DNA of 64,000 nt, from assembly GCA_041650255.1 (NCBI GenBank), contig JBAZLL010000003.1, positions 70,860 to 134,859 on the forward strand, read 5' to 3'. Shown here piece after piece: positions 43,006 through 52,218 of this stretch. The notes beneath the pieces are model-generated. The model was not told where the DNA came from, made no database searches, and worked only from the letters and a program-made list of their open reading frames with translations. How positions within the stretch are numbered: the stretch's first letter is position 1; each line of letters starts with the position of its first letter. The translations under genes were made by a program, and so were the position numbers. The DNA is from 1-14-0-10-45-29 sp041650255. GTDB taxonomy: Archaea; Micrarchaeota; Micrarchaeia; Anstonellales; Anstonellaceae.

Positions 43006-43722
43006 ATGGAACAAAAAAACTTTACTCGCGGGCTTGCATTCACTCTGCTTTTTGCCGCATTAGGCACTATTGCAAACTTTATCCCCCTTGCAAAAATATT
43101 GGGAATGCAGGGAAGCACTTTTAGCGCATTTGATTTAATCGCCCCTATTCCGGTGGCATTCTTAGGTTTGTCCTCCGGGCTTGCGGCAATTCTTATCGCA
43201 AAGCTCTCCGCAGGCATAGCAACCGGCGCGGCAATGGATGCCTCAACCTTTTTGCGCCTGCTTCCCCCATTGGGTGCGGGCCTGTTTTTCTGGTCATACA
43301 AGCACGACATGAAACACTCAATTCTCATACAAGCGGCGATTCCCGCACTGGCAATGGTCGCATTTATTTTCAATCCGGCAATATTTGGCACAAGTGCAAT
43401 GGCTTACGCCCTGTTCTGGCTGATTCCAATCGCGGTAATTTTCCTGCCCGACTACACATATCTTCGCAGTCTTGGCGCAACTTTTTGCCAGCACGCGATA
43501 GGCTCGGTTCTTTTCCTTTACACAATTCCGGCATTGCAGAATCCGCAAATATGGCTCGCGCTAATTCCAATCGTGGTGGTGGAGAGACTTCTCTTTGCGC
43601 TGGGGATAACAATTTCCTTCAAGGCAATCGCGCTCATGTACGACAAATTCCATTTTGTAATACGCACGCAAAACAATTCGCCCTCGCCAATGCCCGCTCC
43701 ACAAAAGAAAGAAAAAAACTAA
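43006..43722 (+). CDS. ECF-transporter S-component-like membrane protein
   Basis: Six hydrophobic helices in 238 residues; the segment FSAFDLIAPIPVAFLGLSSGLAAILIAKLSAGI (read here in parts, about 45-75) has the pattern of energy-coupling-factor substrate-binding S components, which bind a vitamin or other small ligand. The ligand is not identifiable: none of the ThiT, BioY or RibU ligand motifs are clear. The C-terminus is a short cytoplasmic Pro/Lys tail. No EcfA/EcfT genes are adjacent. Leaderless ATG behind GTTATAATC (about 42972). Cobalamin uptake for nrdJ would be an attractive but unsupported guess. Confidence 0.62.
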   Translation: MEQKNFTRGLAFTLLFAALGTIANFIPLAKILGMQGSTFSAFDLIAPIPVAFLGLSSGLAAILIAKLSAGIATGAAMDASTFLRLLPPLGAGLFFWSYKHDMKHSILIQAAIPALAMVAFIFNPAIFGTSAMAYALFWLIPIAVIFLPDYTYLRSLGATFCQHAIGSVLFLYTIPALQNPQIWLALIPIVVVERLLFALGITISFKAIALMYDKFHFVIRTQNNSPSPMPAPQKKEKN

Positions 43723-43778
43723 TTTTTTCAACGGATTGGCAGTGAAGGATTTTTAAATGCACTAAGAGTGCAAAATGC

Positions 43779-45860
43779 ATGAGCGAGCCATACCTGATAG
43801 AAATCTCATCAGAAGCCGGAAGAAAGGTCGGCGGAATCTACACTGTAATAACAAGCAAATCCCGTTATGCTCTAAAACATTTTGAAAAAAGATATCTATA
43901 CATCGGCTTTTACGATGAGAAATGTGCGCAGGACGTAAAGTTTTCCCAGCCGGAAGGCGAGTTAAAGGAAATTTTTGACGAGCTTGCATTGCAGGGAATA
44001 TTCTGCCATTATGGAGAATGGCTCTATGCCCAAAACACTCCGATAATATTGGTGGATGCAAAAAGCTTCGGGCAAAAAAACGTTCAATATGACGATGCCG
44101 GGCAATCTCATTACGATATAGAATCAAATCACATAAAATTTCTTTTATGGAAGCATTTTGGCATAGACTCGTTAATGGAAAAATCATGGGATTACGATGA
44201 GAATGTTGTGTGGGGCTGGGCAGTCGGGATGCTCATTGAAAAGCTTGCAAAAATATCGCCCTACAAAGAGCACAAATTAATCGGGCAATTCCACGAATGG
44301 ATAACCGGCTCCGCGCTCTTGTACACAAGAATGCGCGGCTTGCCGATAGCAACCGTTTTCACGACACACGCAACCGTTCTTGGGCGCTCTCTTGCCGCTT
44401 CCGGCGCGGATGTGATGGCGCTTTCCCAATCATCTCATTCTCAAATAGATGTCTCAAAAGCATACCAACTAAAAGTGGAAGGAAAGCACCAGCTTGAAAT
44501 GGCGGCGGCAAAAAAGTGTCACGTGTTTGGCACTGTGTCCGAAACAGTTGCACAAGAAGTCAGATACATTTTGGGAAGATATCCCGACGTTGTAATGCTT
44601 AATGGAATGGACTTTGAGCATAGCATGGCGGAAGCGCAGGTGCGCGACATCTCCGAGTACGTGCGACACGAGATTTTACAGCTCAGCGAAGCAATTCTCA
44701 CTCCCTATCAAAGTGCCCGATATGACAATGCAATGATTCTTTTCATTTCCGGCAGATACGAATTCACCAACAAAGGATTTGACATTTTCATAGATGCAAT
44801 GGGCAAGCTCAACAAAAGAATAAAGCAAAAAGGGGCAAAAAAACAAAAGCAGGTAATCGCCTTTATTTTCGCCCCCTCCGCGGTCCGGGGTCCGAAAGTG
44901 TCGATAATTCGCAACTATCTTCTTCTTGACAAGATGAATGAAGTGCTGGACGCATCGCCCGGCGCGAACATAAAAAAACACTATCCAAATGTCATGTCAA
45001 GAATCAACGAGGTAAAAACCTCCCTTAAGCGCGACCTTCTCACAATGAATTCAAGTTTTATCAAGGAAAACAACGAGCCTCCCGTCTGCCTGTTTGATCT
45101 GAACTACGCAAACGACCAAATAATCTCCGCATGCGAAAAGGCCGGTCTTAGAAACGGCGAGCATGATATGGTAAAAGCATTCTTTTATCCAACCTATCTA
45201 AAGCCAAACGACGGTCTGCTCAACATGAGCTATGATGATATAATTTCCGGCATGGATGTGGGAATATTCCCCTCAAGGTACGAGCCTTTCGGATACACTC
45301 CTCTTGAAGCGGGATTGAAATTTAGTATCGCAGTCTCAACCGATTCAGCAGGTTTTGGAAGGTTCCTTCTATCAAAAGAAAACCTCGAAAACAGAGGCGT
45401 AAAAATACTAAAAATGGCGGGCGGAGCGGATTCTGCATCCACCCAATTGGCAGACTATCTTCAGTCAATTTACTATTCCGAGCCGGAGCAAATACTGGAG
45501 AAAAAAGAGGATTCGTACAATCTCATGCACCTCTTTGATTGGAAAATGCTTATTTCAAATTACATAAACGCTTACGATTTGGCGCTTGAGCGCGCGGGCA
45601 AGGAAGATGCGCAAAAGCCTGTGCAAGTGCATTCTCAGCGCTCCATTATATCTGCCTCAAAAAAATTATCCAACGCAGTGCTTGAATCAAGCCTGCCTCT
45701 GATGTCAAATGCAAATAAAAAAGCCGGTTCAAATGCAAAAGGCGCTGTGCACAATGCAAAGGAAAAAAGCATTTCACACAATGCGGCCGCGCGCATATCT
45801 TCACGCGCGCAGAAAAAATCCGGCAAACATTTAGGGGCAAAAACCAAAAAAAGAAAGTAA
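43779..45860 (+). CDS. Glycogen/starch synthase-like, GT3-type
   Basis: Resembles eukaryotic-type glycogen synthase (GT3) rather than GlgA (GT5): N-terminal SSEAGRKVGGIYTV (K16-V-G-G), HEWITGSALLYTR, VFTTHATVLGRSL, DVMALSQSSHSQ, ISGRYEFTNKGFDIFIDAM, a GT3 insert, and the retaining E-x7-E region SRYEPFGYTPLEAG (about 503-516). Uses UDP- or ADP-glucose to extend alpha-1,4-glucan. Length 693, as in animals and fungi. The last 70 residues are a Lys/Ala/Ser-rich tail (GSNAKGAVHNAKEKSISHNA) ending GAKTKKRK, unlike typical GT3. No GlgB/GlgP neighbour. TTTTTAAAT at 43751 gives a leaderless ATG. Confidence 0.85.
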   Translation: MSEPYLIEISSEAGRKVGGIYTVITSKSRYALKHFEKRYLYIGFYDEKCAQDVKFSQPEGELKEIFDELALQGIFCHYGEWLYAQNTPIILVDAKSFGQKNVQYDDAGQSHYDIESNHIKFLLWKHFGIDSLMEKSWDYDENVVWGWAVGMLIEKLAKISPYKEHKLIGQFHEWITGSALLYTRMRGLPIATVFTTHATVLGRSLAASGADVMALSQSSHSQIDVSKAYQLKVEGKHQLEMAAAKKCHVFGTVSETVAQEVRYILGRYPDVVMLNGMDFEHSMAEAQVRDISEYVRHEILQLSEAILTPYQSARYDNAMILFISGRYEFTNKGFDIFIDAMGKLNKRIKQKGAKKQKQVIAFIFAPSAVRGPKVSIIRNYLLLDKMNEVLDASPGANIKKHYPNVMSRINEVKTSLKRDLLTMNSSFIKENNEPPVCLFDLNYANDQIISACEKAGLRNGEHDMVKAFFYPTYLKPNDGLLNMSYDDIISGMDVGIFPSRYEPFGYTPLEAGLKFSIAVSTDSAGFGRFLLSKENLENRGVKILKMAGGADSASTQLADYLQSIYYSEPEQILEKKEDSYNLMHLFDWKMLISNYINAYDLALERAGKEDAQKPVQVHSQRSIISASKKLSNAVLESSLPLMSNANKKAGSNAKGAVHNAKEKSISHNAAARISSRAQKKSGKHLGAKTKKRK

Positions 45861-45893
45861 TCTGCTATTTTTTTTATTCAACCTGCTATTTTT

Positions 45894-46436
45894 TTATTCA
45901 TTTTCCTCTTGCGCCTCAATCCAGTCCGTCTCAAACACGTCTATATAATCCTTCACAATCTCCCCTTCAAAAACAGCCGCCGCCTCCCTATTTTCATTCA
46001 TTGCCGCTTTTGAAAAATTAATTGAGCCAACAAGCACTCTTTTCCCGTCAATAATCATCATCTTTGAATGCGTGAGCTTGTAAGAAAGCGAAGCCCATTT
46101 GAGTTCAACCCCTCCCTTTTGCAATGCAGATGAAATTTTGTCAATATTGTATGAATTTGTTCGCGATTCCAAAATAACTCGCACCCTAACCCCTCTTTGC
46201 GCCGCCAGCGCCAGCTCATCCGCAACTTTTTCATTTGTAAAAACGTACATCTCAAGTGAAATGCTATTATTCGCAGACCTAATCAGCGATAATATTTCCT
46301 CCTGCGAGCCGGGCGAGAAAATCGGATATGCCAAATCGGCGCATTGCGTCTTTTGAGTGGACATCCAAATTCCGCAAATAAGCAAAATTGCAAATACTCC
46401 AATCAGCGCCCCTGCAAAAAAGCTTTTCGTATCCAA
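45894..46436 (-). CDS. Membrane-anchored phospholipase D-like nuclease (single HKD)
   Basis: 180 residues with an N-terminal TM helix (FFAGALIGVFAILLICGIWM) and one HKD motif H123-x-K125-x4-D130 (HSKMMIIDG), followed by the G-S-I-N-F-S element VLVGSINFSKAA. Single-HKD proteins of this size with a signal or TM (Nuc type) are endonucleases that act as dimers; some are encoded with conjugative transfer genes. Its active site would lie outside or at the membrane. Probable TTG start at 46436 (no ATG fits); TTTATACAA upstream is a TATA candidate. It lies 121 bases downstream of the six-gene membrane-protein run on the same strand. Confidence 0.83.
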   Translation of the reverse strand: MDTKSFFAGALIGVFAILLICGIWMSTQKTQCADLAYPIFSPGSQEEILSLIRSANNSISLEMYVFTNEKVADELALAAQRGVRVRVILESRTNSYNIDKISSALQKGGVELKWASLSYKLTHSKMMIIDGKRVLVGSINFSKAAMNENREAAAVFEGEIVKDYIDVFETDWIEAQEENE

Positions 46437-46557
46437 AAAATCAACTTCGGATTCTAATCAAAATTTCAGATTGTATAAATCATTCAAGCATTAACAAAAT
46501 CAATCTCAAATATTAAAATAATTTTGCAAAATTAAACGCTTTGTTTGCAAATTTTTC

Positions 46558-47622
46558 TCATATAAGTTTGACAAGCCCGCGTCCGATCTCATTCAAATCC
46601 GCGCCAAGAATCGCGCCTGTTTGACGTATGAATGTAAATGTGATAATCAGCGCCACCATCGGGAAAAACATCGCCTGCAAATAAAATAGCGGGATGAAAT
46701 TCTTTGCCTTGTAAATCAGGCTGGATACGTCTCCCGACCTTGCGCGCAATGCATCCGATGCCCTTTGTACTCCCTCAAGGCTCACCATATCATATCCCCT
46801 GCTCACATCCAGCATAGCCGGCGGAGCCCGAAACTCCGTGCAAAAAGATTCGCCCGGAGGCTGAAGGGTCATGAGCATTGCAAGGCTGATTGGGTACACT
46901 GCGAAAAATCCTATTCCCATCGCAAGGAGCATTCCTCCTGCGCCCCTGCTCATTGGAAATATCCTTAGTATAAGCCCGATTTGAAACATAAGCGGCGCGA
47001 CATATTTCATTACCGACAAAAGTCTGATTTGTATCCAATGCAACAAAAGCAAAAAGTTCAAATGCCCTATAATATATTCAAACAGGCTGGTGTAAACAGT
47101 CGTGTACCATCCACCAAGCGGTTCCACTCCGAGCGTTTCTGTTTTTGTGGAGCCGACAAGTTTGTAATAAAAGTTCACGCTGTAAAGCACGCGATAAATA
47201 TCCTGCTCGCAACTAATCATTGTTTCCACCAAAAATGCCTGTGAAAATCTAAACGGATCAAGCGTAACTTTTTGGTCTGTCGGGTCAATCCCCGCATCTC
47301 TTGCATTTTGCGCAAGCACCGGGCTTGAGAAATAAGTTTGAGTTACCACGCCGGACATAACGCTCCAGGTAAGTCCCACAAGCGCCACGAGCATTCCAGC
47401 AAGCAGGAATGTGACTATCACCTGCATATATTCTCCCTTTGCCCACAAACGCAGAGAATTGATATTGAATGCAATTCCAATCATCTGCAAAAGCACAACT
47501 ACAAGCAGGCTGATAAGCCCAATCACCAAAATGTTTGACGACCACGCAAGCCAGCCCGGGCTGGCAAAAAGCGCATTCAAAAATTGTGGGCTTGCAACCA
47601 AGTCTGCTCCAGTTATCATCAA
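46558..47622 (-). CDS. Six-gene cluster membrane protein 6 (VirB6/TrbL-like topology)
   Basis: Polytopic membrane protein, about 7-8 helices (start of the mature protein WLAWSSNILVIGLISLLVVV). It has the cluster's shared features: LWAKGEYMQVIVTFLLAG after the first helix, the loop motif LILRIFPMSRGAGGMLLAMG, and a C-terminal end FTFIRQTGAILGADLNEIG ending KLI. 354 residues, the shortest of the six with the 356-residue relative. Last gene of the run (49 bases after its neighbour). Unlike its relatives it has little N-terminal soluble extension. No family name is claimed. Confidence 0.78.
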   Translation of the reverse strand: MMITGADLVASPQFLNALFASPGWLAWSSNILVIGLISLLVVVLLQMIGIAFNINSLRLWAKGEYMQVIVTFLLAGMLVALVGLTWSVMSGVVTQTYFSSPVLAQNARDAGIDPTDQKVTLDPFRFSQAFLVETMISCEQDIYRVLYSVNFYYKLVGSTKTETLGVEPLGGWYTTVYTSLFEYIIGHLNFLLLLHWIQIRLLSVMKYVAPLMFQIGLILRIFPMSRGAGGMLLAMGIGFFAVYPISLAMLMTLQPPGESFCTEFRAPPAMLDVSRGYDMVSLEGVQRASDALRARSGDVSSLIYKAKNFIPLFYLQAMFFPMVALIITFTFIRQTGAILGADLNEIGRGLVKLI

Positions 47623-47671
47623 ATCATCCGATTAATTTTACCATTTTGTTTTAAGCCTGTGCAAAGTGCCA

Positions 47672-48892
47672 TCAAATCATCCTTGTCAGGTTTGTCAAAT
47701 CCATCTCGGTTCCAAGGAAAGTCGTAAGCGACCTTGCAACCTCAACATATATTACCAAATTAATAATGGGCAATATTACCGCCGCAATAACATACAAAAG
47801 CGCAATCTGATAAGGCCAGAAAACAGTTTGCGCAAATTTTTCTATCTGAGTGTCATCTCCTCTTTCCTGGGGGTTTGCAAATGCAAAGAAATTCACGACA
47901 TTTTTCTCAACTGTTGCATCCTGTTTTTGCTCAACCAGCGCAGGCTTTTGAGGGTTTGGCTCATACATTCCAAACTCCTCATTAATTTGCTCCGCTCCCT
48001 CTTTCGGGCTGAAGAGTTCCTCACTCGGCGTCTGGCCTGTTAATACTGACTCCTCGCCCACCGAAAGCCTTTGCGCTTCTTCCTGTGCGCTCTTTGTAAA
48101 TTGGTCAAACGAGGAATACACAATCAAATCATTCGCCATCAATACGAGTGGATAATAAAAGAGCGAAGCAATTCCAAACCCAAGCAGTGCGCCTCCAAAC
48201 TCGCGGGTAGGCTCAAATGTTCTCATAAGCAACCCGAGCGGAAGCATATAATACGGCACCGCCAAAAGGAAAAAGTCCAAAATTCTCATTTGTATAAGCA
48301 CGCTCAAATAAGCGAGTATAAATCCGCTCACGCCAACAAGAAAAACATTCATCAATTGCTGAAATCCGGCAAGAGGTTCAATAGCATATCCTATTCCCAT
48401 AGGGCTTGAATTCCACGTCAATTTGAAAATATATGAAAACGCCCCATTAAGCATTATCAGCACTTGGAAAATATCGTCTCCTCTCACCTTCACTTTCTGC
48501 AAAAATGCCTGCGATGCGCAAAACGGCGTAAGAGTGGGTGTGCCATACGCCGAGCACGCCTGCAAATTTTCCGCTATGATTTCTTCCGCTCCCGCCCCTT
48601 CGGACCATTTATACAAAAATGCAACATTCCAATTGCACATTCCATAAACCCATCCCGCAAGCAATATCGCGATTATCGCAGTGGCAAGCACTTGAAACAT
48701 TTCAAATCTGCACCAAGCCTCAAGCTTTGAAATTCTCAACAGCTGGGATGCAAAATACGTCAGAATCAAAAAGAACGAGGTGCCAAGCAGTGCCACAAAC
48801 ACAAGCCCGAGCCAATTTCCTCCAAGCACATTATCAAAAATCGCCGGCGTAAGGGAAGCGTCAAGCGACCTGCAATATGTCGGTATGTCCAT
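47672..48892 (-). CDS. Six-gene cluster membrane protein 5
   Basis: 406-residue polytopic protein with the same plan: two helices around KLEAWCRFEMFQVLATAI, an extracytoplasmic loop with several Cys (LQACSAYGTPTLTPFC), the motif LLMRTFEPTREFGGALLGFG, a soluble Gln/Glu-rich segment (about 270-350, e.g. EEAQRLSVGEESVLTGQT) that is unique in the set, and the C-terminal end YVEVARSLTTFLGTEMDLTN ending RMI. Gap to the upstream gene (533 aa) is 9 bases. Confidence 0.78.
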   Translation of the reverse strand: MDIPTYCRSLDASLTPAIFDNVLGGNWLGLVFVALLGTSFFLILTYFASQLLRISKLEAWCRFEMFQVLATAIIAILLAGWVYGMCNWNVAFLYKWSEGAGAEEIIAENLQACSAYGTPTLTPFCASQAFLQKVKVRGDDIFQVLIMLNGAFSYIFKLTWNSSPMGIGYAIEPLAGFQQLMNVFLVGVSGFILAYLSVLIQMRILDFFLLAVPYYMLPLGLLMRTFEPTREFGGALLGFGIASLFYYPLVLMANDLIVYSSFDQFTKSAQEEAQRLSVGEESVLTGQTPSEELFSPKEGAEQINEEFGMYEPNPQKPALVEQKQDATVEKNVVNFFAFANPQERGDDTQIEKFAQTVFWPYQIALLYVIAAVILPIINLVIYVEVARSLTTFLGTEMDLTNLTRMI

Positions 48893-48901
48893 TCATTACA
48901 C

Positions 48902-50503
48902 CTAAAATATTTTTTCAAACATGCTCAAATCAATCTCTGTTCCCAGCAGTTTTGTGAACTCCTTAATCATTGTAAGCGTTATGAAAATATTGAATAATGG
49001 CACAAGTATTGAAACTATAAGCACATAAAACACTGTCGTTGAAATAAGCGTCAGCATATACGTTGCCAAAAATATCGTAATCAGCGAAGAGGGTAGCGAG
49101 CCTGTGACAAACTGAAGCAGACCAAACGCAAGCAATGTGCCCCATCCCGCGTTTTGTATAAATTCTTTTAAGAAAGTAAGCGCGCCGAAAGTGGACAGCT
49201 TGAAAAAGCACACCGCTCCCTGCCCCTGTTTACTGCTAAAATCCGCACACGCCTTGTAATTATCAAATACCTCGTCGCTTCCGCTTAGTTGCACTATTTT
49301 CCCCTCATTCCCAACCCAGTCTGAAACGGAACGTTGCCCTGCAAATTGTGCATACAAATAATTCTCAAGTGCAATCGCGCTCACGTTCAACACGAACGGG
49401 AACACAAAGAAAAATCCGATTGCAATCGCAATAAGTACATTCCCAACTCTTTCAACTCCAAATGAGCGCAAAAAGAGTCCGAGGGGCACAAGCACAATCA
49501 TCAGCCGTGTTTGCACAAACATCAAAAACCAAAGTTGCACATACCATGCGCCAACCGCAACCGCTAGTGATGAGAGCATCATTCCAAGCGAATCAAAAAT
49601 CGGTCTGAAAGCCGGTGCAAATGAAAACGATATTCCGATAACTCCTGCCGGTCTAAAATACGGTGTAAGATTTCCAATCATTGACAAAAATGCGGTAATT
49701 GAGGTCATTGTTACGAACTCATAAATAATCGTGTTTCTCACGGTTTCCGCAAAATTAATCGCGCTGTCAATTTGGAAAAGACCGATTCCAAGCGCATTTT
49801 TCGTCTCGTGAATACTCACAAGCACAAATGCGCTTGAGAGCACGGTCAAAATAAGAAGCGACTTTGCGACATTTGACAAAAACTGCTTTGACCATGCCTG
49901 TATTCTCGCGCCGAGAATTCCAGACAGCATATATCCCAGTGTGCCAAAAACCGCCAATATAAGCAGTACCTTATACGCCAAATCAATCCATCCATAATCC
50001 GGCTGGTATATGTCTCCCGAATTTGTGTGCGGGCTCCACATCTCCTGTGTAAAAACATCTGGAATAAGCCAGCCAAACATTTTTGCACTCGGCACCCCTG
50101 ATGCGACAAACAGCACGACTGTTAGGCAGGCAATCAGCAAAAATTTATTTTTCATTCCAAAATTTTGCACGGCCTCCACTGATTTGACAATAGGCGAATC
50201 TTCAGAAATTTTCCAGCCGCCCGCATTTTCCAATTCAAATTTCTTATAATTTTTTTCCAGCTTTTTCGTGCTCTTCATTTCAAAAAATCCCTTAATAATT
50301 TTTTTATCATCGCTTTTATTTTGTATCCCGTCCAAATTTTCCAATCCGTATTTTTTTTCATCTTTTGCGGGCTCGTTCGCATATTCAGATACCTTTTGTG
50401 TTTTATCTTCAGACGCCCCACTAATTTGTTCATACGCGCCGACAATTTCTCTATCCAAATTCGCGCCATCGCCTTTTTCTTTCATCCTGTCGGTTTTTTC
50501 CAT
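48902..50503 (-). CDS. Six-gene cluster membrane protein 4
   Basis: 533 residues. A charged Glu/Lys/Asp-rich N-terminal segment of about 110 residues (likely cytoplasmic) precedes the first helix (KNKFLLIACLTVVLFVASG). Then the family features: AWSKQFLSNVAKSLLILTVL, motif LFLRSFGVERVGNVLIAIAI, and the C-terminal MIKEFTKLLGTEIDLSMFEK ending IF. Two bases separate its start from the previous gene's stop. Confidence 0.78.
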   Translation of the reverse strand: MEKTDRMKEKGDGANLDREIVGAYEQISGASEDKTQKVSEYANEPAKDEKKYGLENLDGIQNKSDDKKIIKGFFEMKSTKKLEKNYKKFELENAGGWKISEDSPIVKSVEAVQNFGMKNKFLLIACLTVVLFVASGVPSAKMFGWLIPDVFTQEMWSPHTNSGDIYQPDYGWIDLAYKVLLILAVFGTLGYMLSGILGARIQAWSKQFLSNVAKSLLILTVLSSAFVLVSIHETKNALGIGLFQIDSAINFAETVRNTIIYEFVTMTSITAFLSMIGNLTPYFRPAGVIGISFSFAPAFRPIFDSLGMMLSSLAVAVGAWYVQLWFLMFVQTRLMIVLVPLGLFLRSFGVERVGNVLIAIAIGFFFVFPFVLNVSAIALENYLYAQFAGQRSVSDWVGNEGKIVQLSGSDEVFDNYKACADFSSKQGQGAVCFFKLSTFGALTFLKEFIQNAGWGTLLAFGLLQFVTGSLPSSLITIFLATYMLTLISTTVFYVLIVSILVPLFNIFITLTMIKEFTKLLGTEIDLSMFEKIF

Positions 50504-50505
50504 AT

Positions 50506-52218
50506 CTATATCAGCCTGCTCAAGCCCGCAATTTCAATGTCTCCGCCAAGTGAGGGGGATAATACCTTTATTGATGCCAACGCAACCATTAGTGAAATAA
50601 ATGGCGCAATAAGGCTAAATATCAGCAGTTTTGCCATGTTATCAATCGTTCCGTTTTCGCCAAAAAGTGAATAGCCCCCTCCTGCAACCGCTCCGACTCC
50701 AACAAGCGGGCCGACCGCATCGGCAAATCCCTGCGAATATCCCTGCCAAAGCCTCTTTTCCCAGCTTTCCCTTTTAATCTCAAGAAAAGAGTTCACTTCA
50801 TCTTCCCCGGTATCTTTCGTATAACATATATCCACAATCATTTTTGTCTGCTCATCAAGCAATCCGTCTTCATTAACAAATTCTTGCCTGAAATTTGAAT
50901 AAGTGTTCATATCAGAAGTGCATCTGCACGAATTCTCATTGCAATAATAATCCGTTTCCCTGCCGGAAATAGTATTTCCATATTCATCTCTTGGCGGACA
51001 GGAAAGCCCATACTCGCCGCATTCCTCTCCTTCATCAATTTCTCCGTTCTTGCAAAGCGGGCTATAATCCGGCGCACCCTTAACCGCCTGCACTTGGTCT
51101 CTTTCCACTCCTTCAAAATTTATGTCTGTGCGATAAATGTTATATCCTATCTGCTCAATCTGCGCAGGTGTGCTGTTCCACGGACCGGTAAACGAATAGA
51201 GCACCGAGCTCCAAAACACATACATCATCGGAAACACAATGTAAAATCCTATCGCCAATGCAATAAGAAGCCCGCCCAGCCTTCGCGTGAAATACATTGA
51301 GCGGAAAAATATCCCTGCCGCCAAAAAGAACGGGAAAAATGCCAAATGCATAAAATCAATGATAAACTGCTGTGCCCGCGTAATCATCAAATTTTTCATC
51401 AGCACATCAAACACAAAGCTCAACGTTTCCACAACGGGCGTAAGCCCGGCAAGCGGCGAAACCGAGAGCGCGCCTCCCGGTGCGGGTATTCCCTTAAAGC
51501 CAAATCCTGCCGTTGAAAGCGGATATAAAATCGCATTGATTCTTACAATTGAGAGTGCCTGCCCTTCGGTTGATTTTGCCAGTATATTCAAATAATCCTC
51601 GGCGATGATAATATGACACGGTCTTTCTTTCCCCTGTGTCAGCGGCGAGCCGGAATCTGACGGATAGCATCTTGCATTCACATACGCGCTCCATTTCAGC
51701 CCGATATTTTCAACGCCGTTAATTGTCGGTGAATCTCCGAGCGTATTATATGTCGGCAGGCTCGCGCAAATTATCCCAAGCGAATTTACAATCATCAATA
51801 TGCCCATCAAAATCAATGCCGTATATCCAAGCTGAATAATTTCTGATTTTACCCACGCTTTGAGCTTGTCATCCTGCATAAAGCTTGCATAAAACCACGA
51901 GAGCGTGCAAATCGCAATTCCTATTCCTAATGCTGCGGCAATCGGGGCGCTCCAAATCCCCCACCAAAGCCCGAACTTTTCGCTTATTCCCCCGTCCTGT
52001 CCGCTTGATTGATCAACGCAACCGGACATGAAAAATAAAATCGCAAACATTGCCGCAAACAAAATCGGCTTCAACCGCGCATTTCTCAATGCTTCAAACG
52101 CATTCAAATTCGGCGCATTCAAAATTTTATTTGCATTTTTTTGCAAAGCATCCACTGGCGCATCTTTGTGCAAAAACGATTTTTCATTTTCATCTGATTT
52201 TGCTTTTTTCATTTTCAT
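50506..52218 (-). CDS. Six-gene cluster membrane protein 3
   Basis: 570 residues, the longest of the six. N-terminal Lys/Glu-rich tail (about 45 residues), a hydrophobic segment with LFFMSGC, which looks like a lipobox-like or extra TM entry, AWVKSEIIQLGYTALILMG after helix 2, motif IFFRSMYFTRRLGGLLIALA, an inserted Cys-rich loop between helices (CKNGEIDEGEECGEYGLSC and CNENSCRC), and a C-terminal end SIKVLSPSLGGDIEIAGLSR ending LI. The Cys-rich loop is extracytoplasmic in orientation and differs from the others. Start and previous stop are adjacent. Confidence 0.78.
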   Translation of the reverse strand: MKMKKAKSDENEKSFLHKDAPVDALQKNANKILNAPNLNAFEALRNARLKPILFAAMFAILFFMSGCVDQSSGQDGGISEKFGLWWGIWSAPIAAALGIGIAICTLSWFYASFMQDDKLKAWVKSEIIQLGYTALILMGILMIVNSLGIICASLPTYNTLGDSPTINGVENIGLKWSAYVNARCYPSDSGSPLTQGKERPCHIIIAEDYLNILAKSTEGQALSIVRINAILYPLSTAGFGFKGIPAPGGALSVSPLAGLTPVVETLSFVFDVLMKNLMITRAQQFIIDFMHLAFFPFFLAAGIFFRSMYFTRRLGGLLIALAIGFYIVFPMMYVFWSSVLYSFTGPWNSTPAQIEQIGYNIYRTDINFEGVERDQVQAVKGAPDYSPLCKNGEIDEGEECGEYGLSCPPRDEYGNTISGRETDYYCNENSCRCTSDMNTYSNFRQEFVNEDGLLDEQTKMIVDICYTKDTGEDEVNSFLEIKRESWEKRLWQGYSQGFADAVGPLVGVGAVAGGGYSLFGENGTIDNMAKLLIFSLIAPFISLMVALASIKVLSPSLGGDIEIAGLSRLI

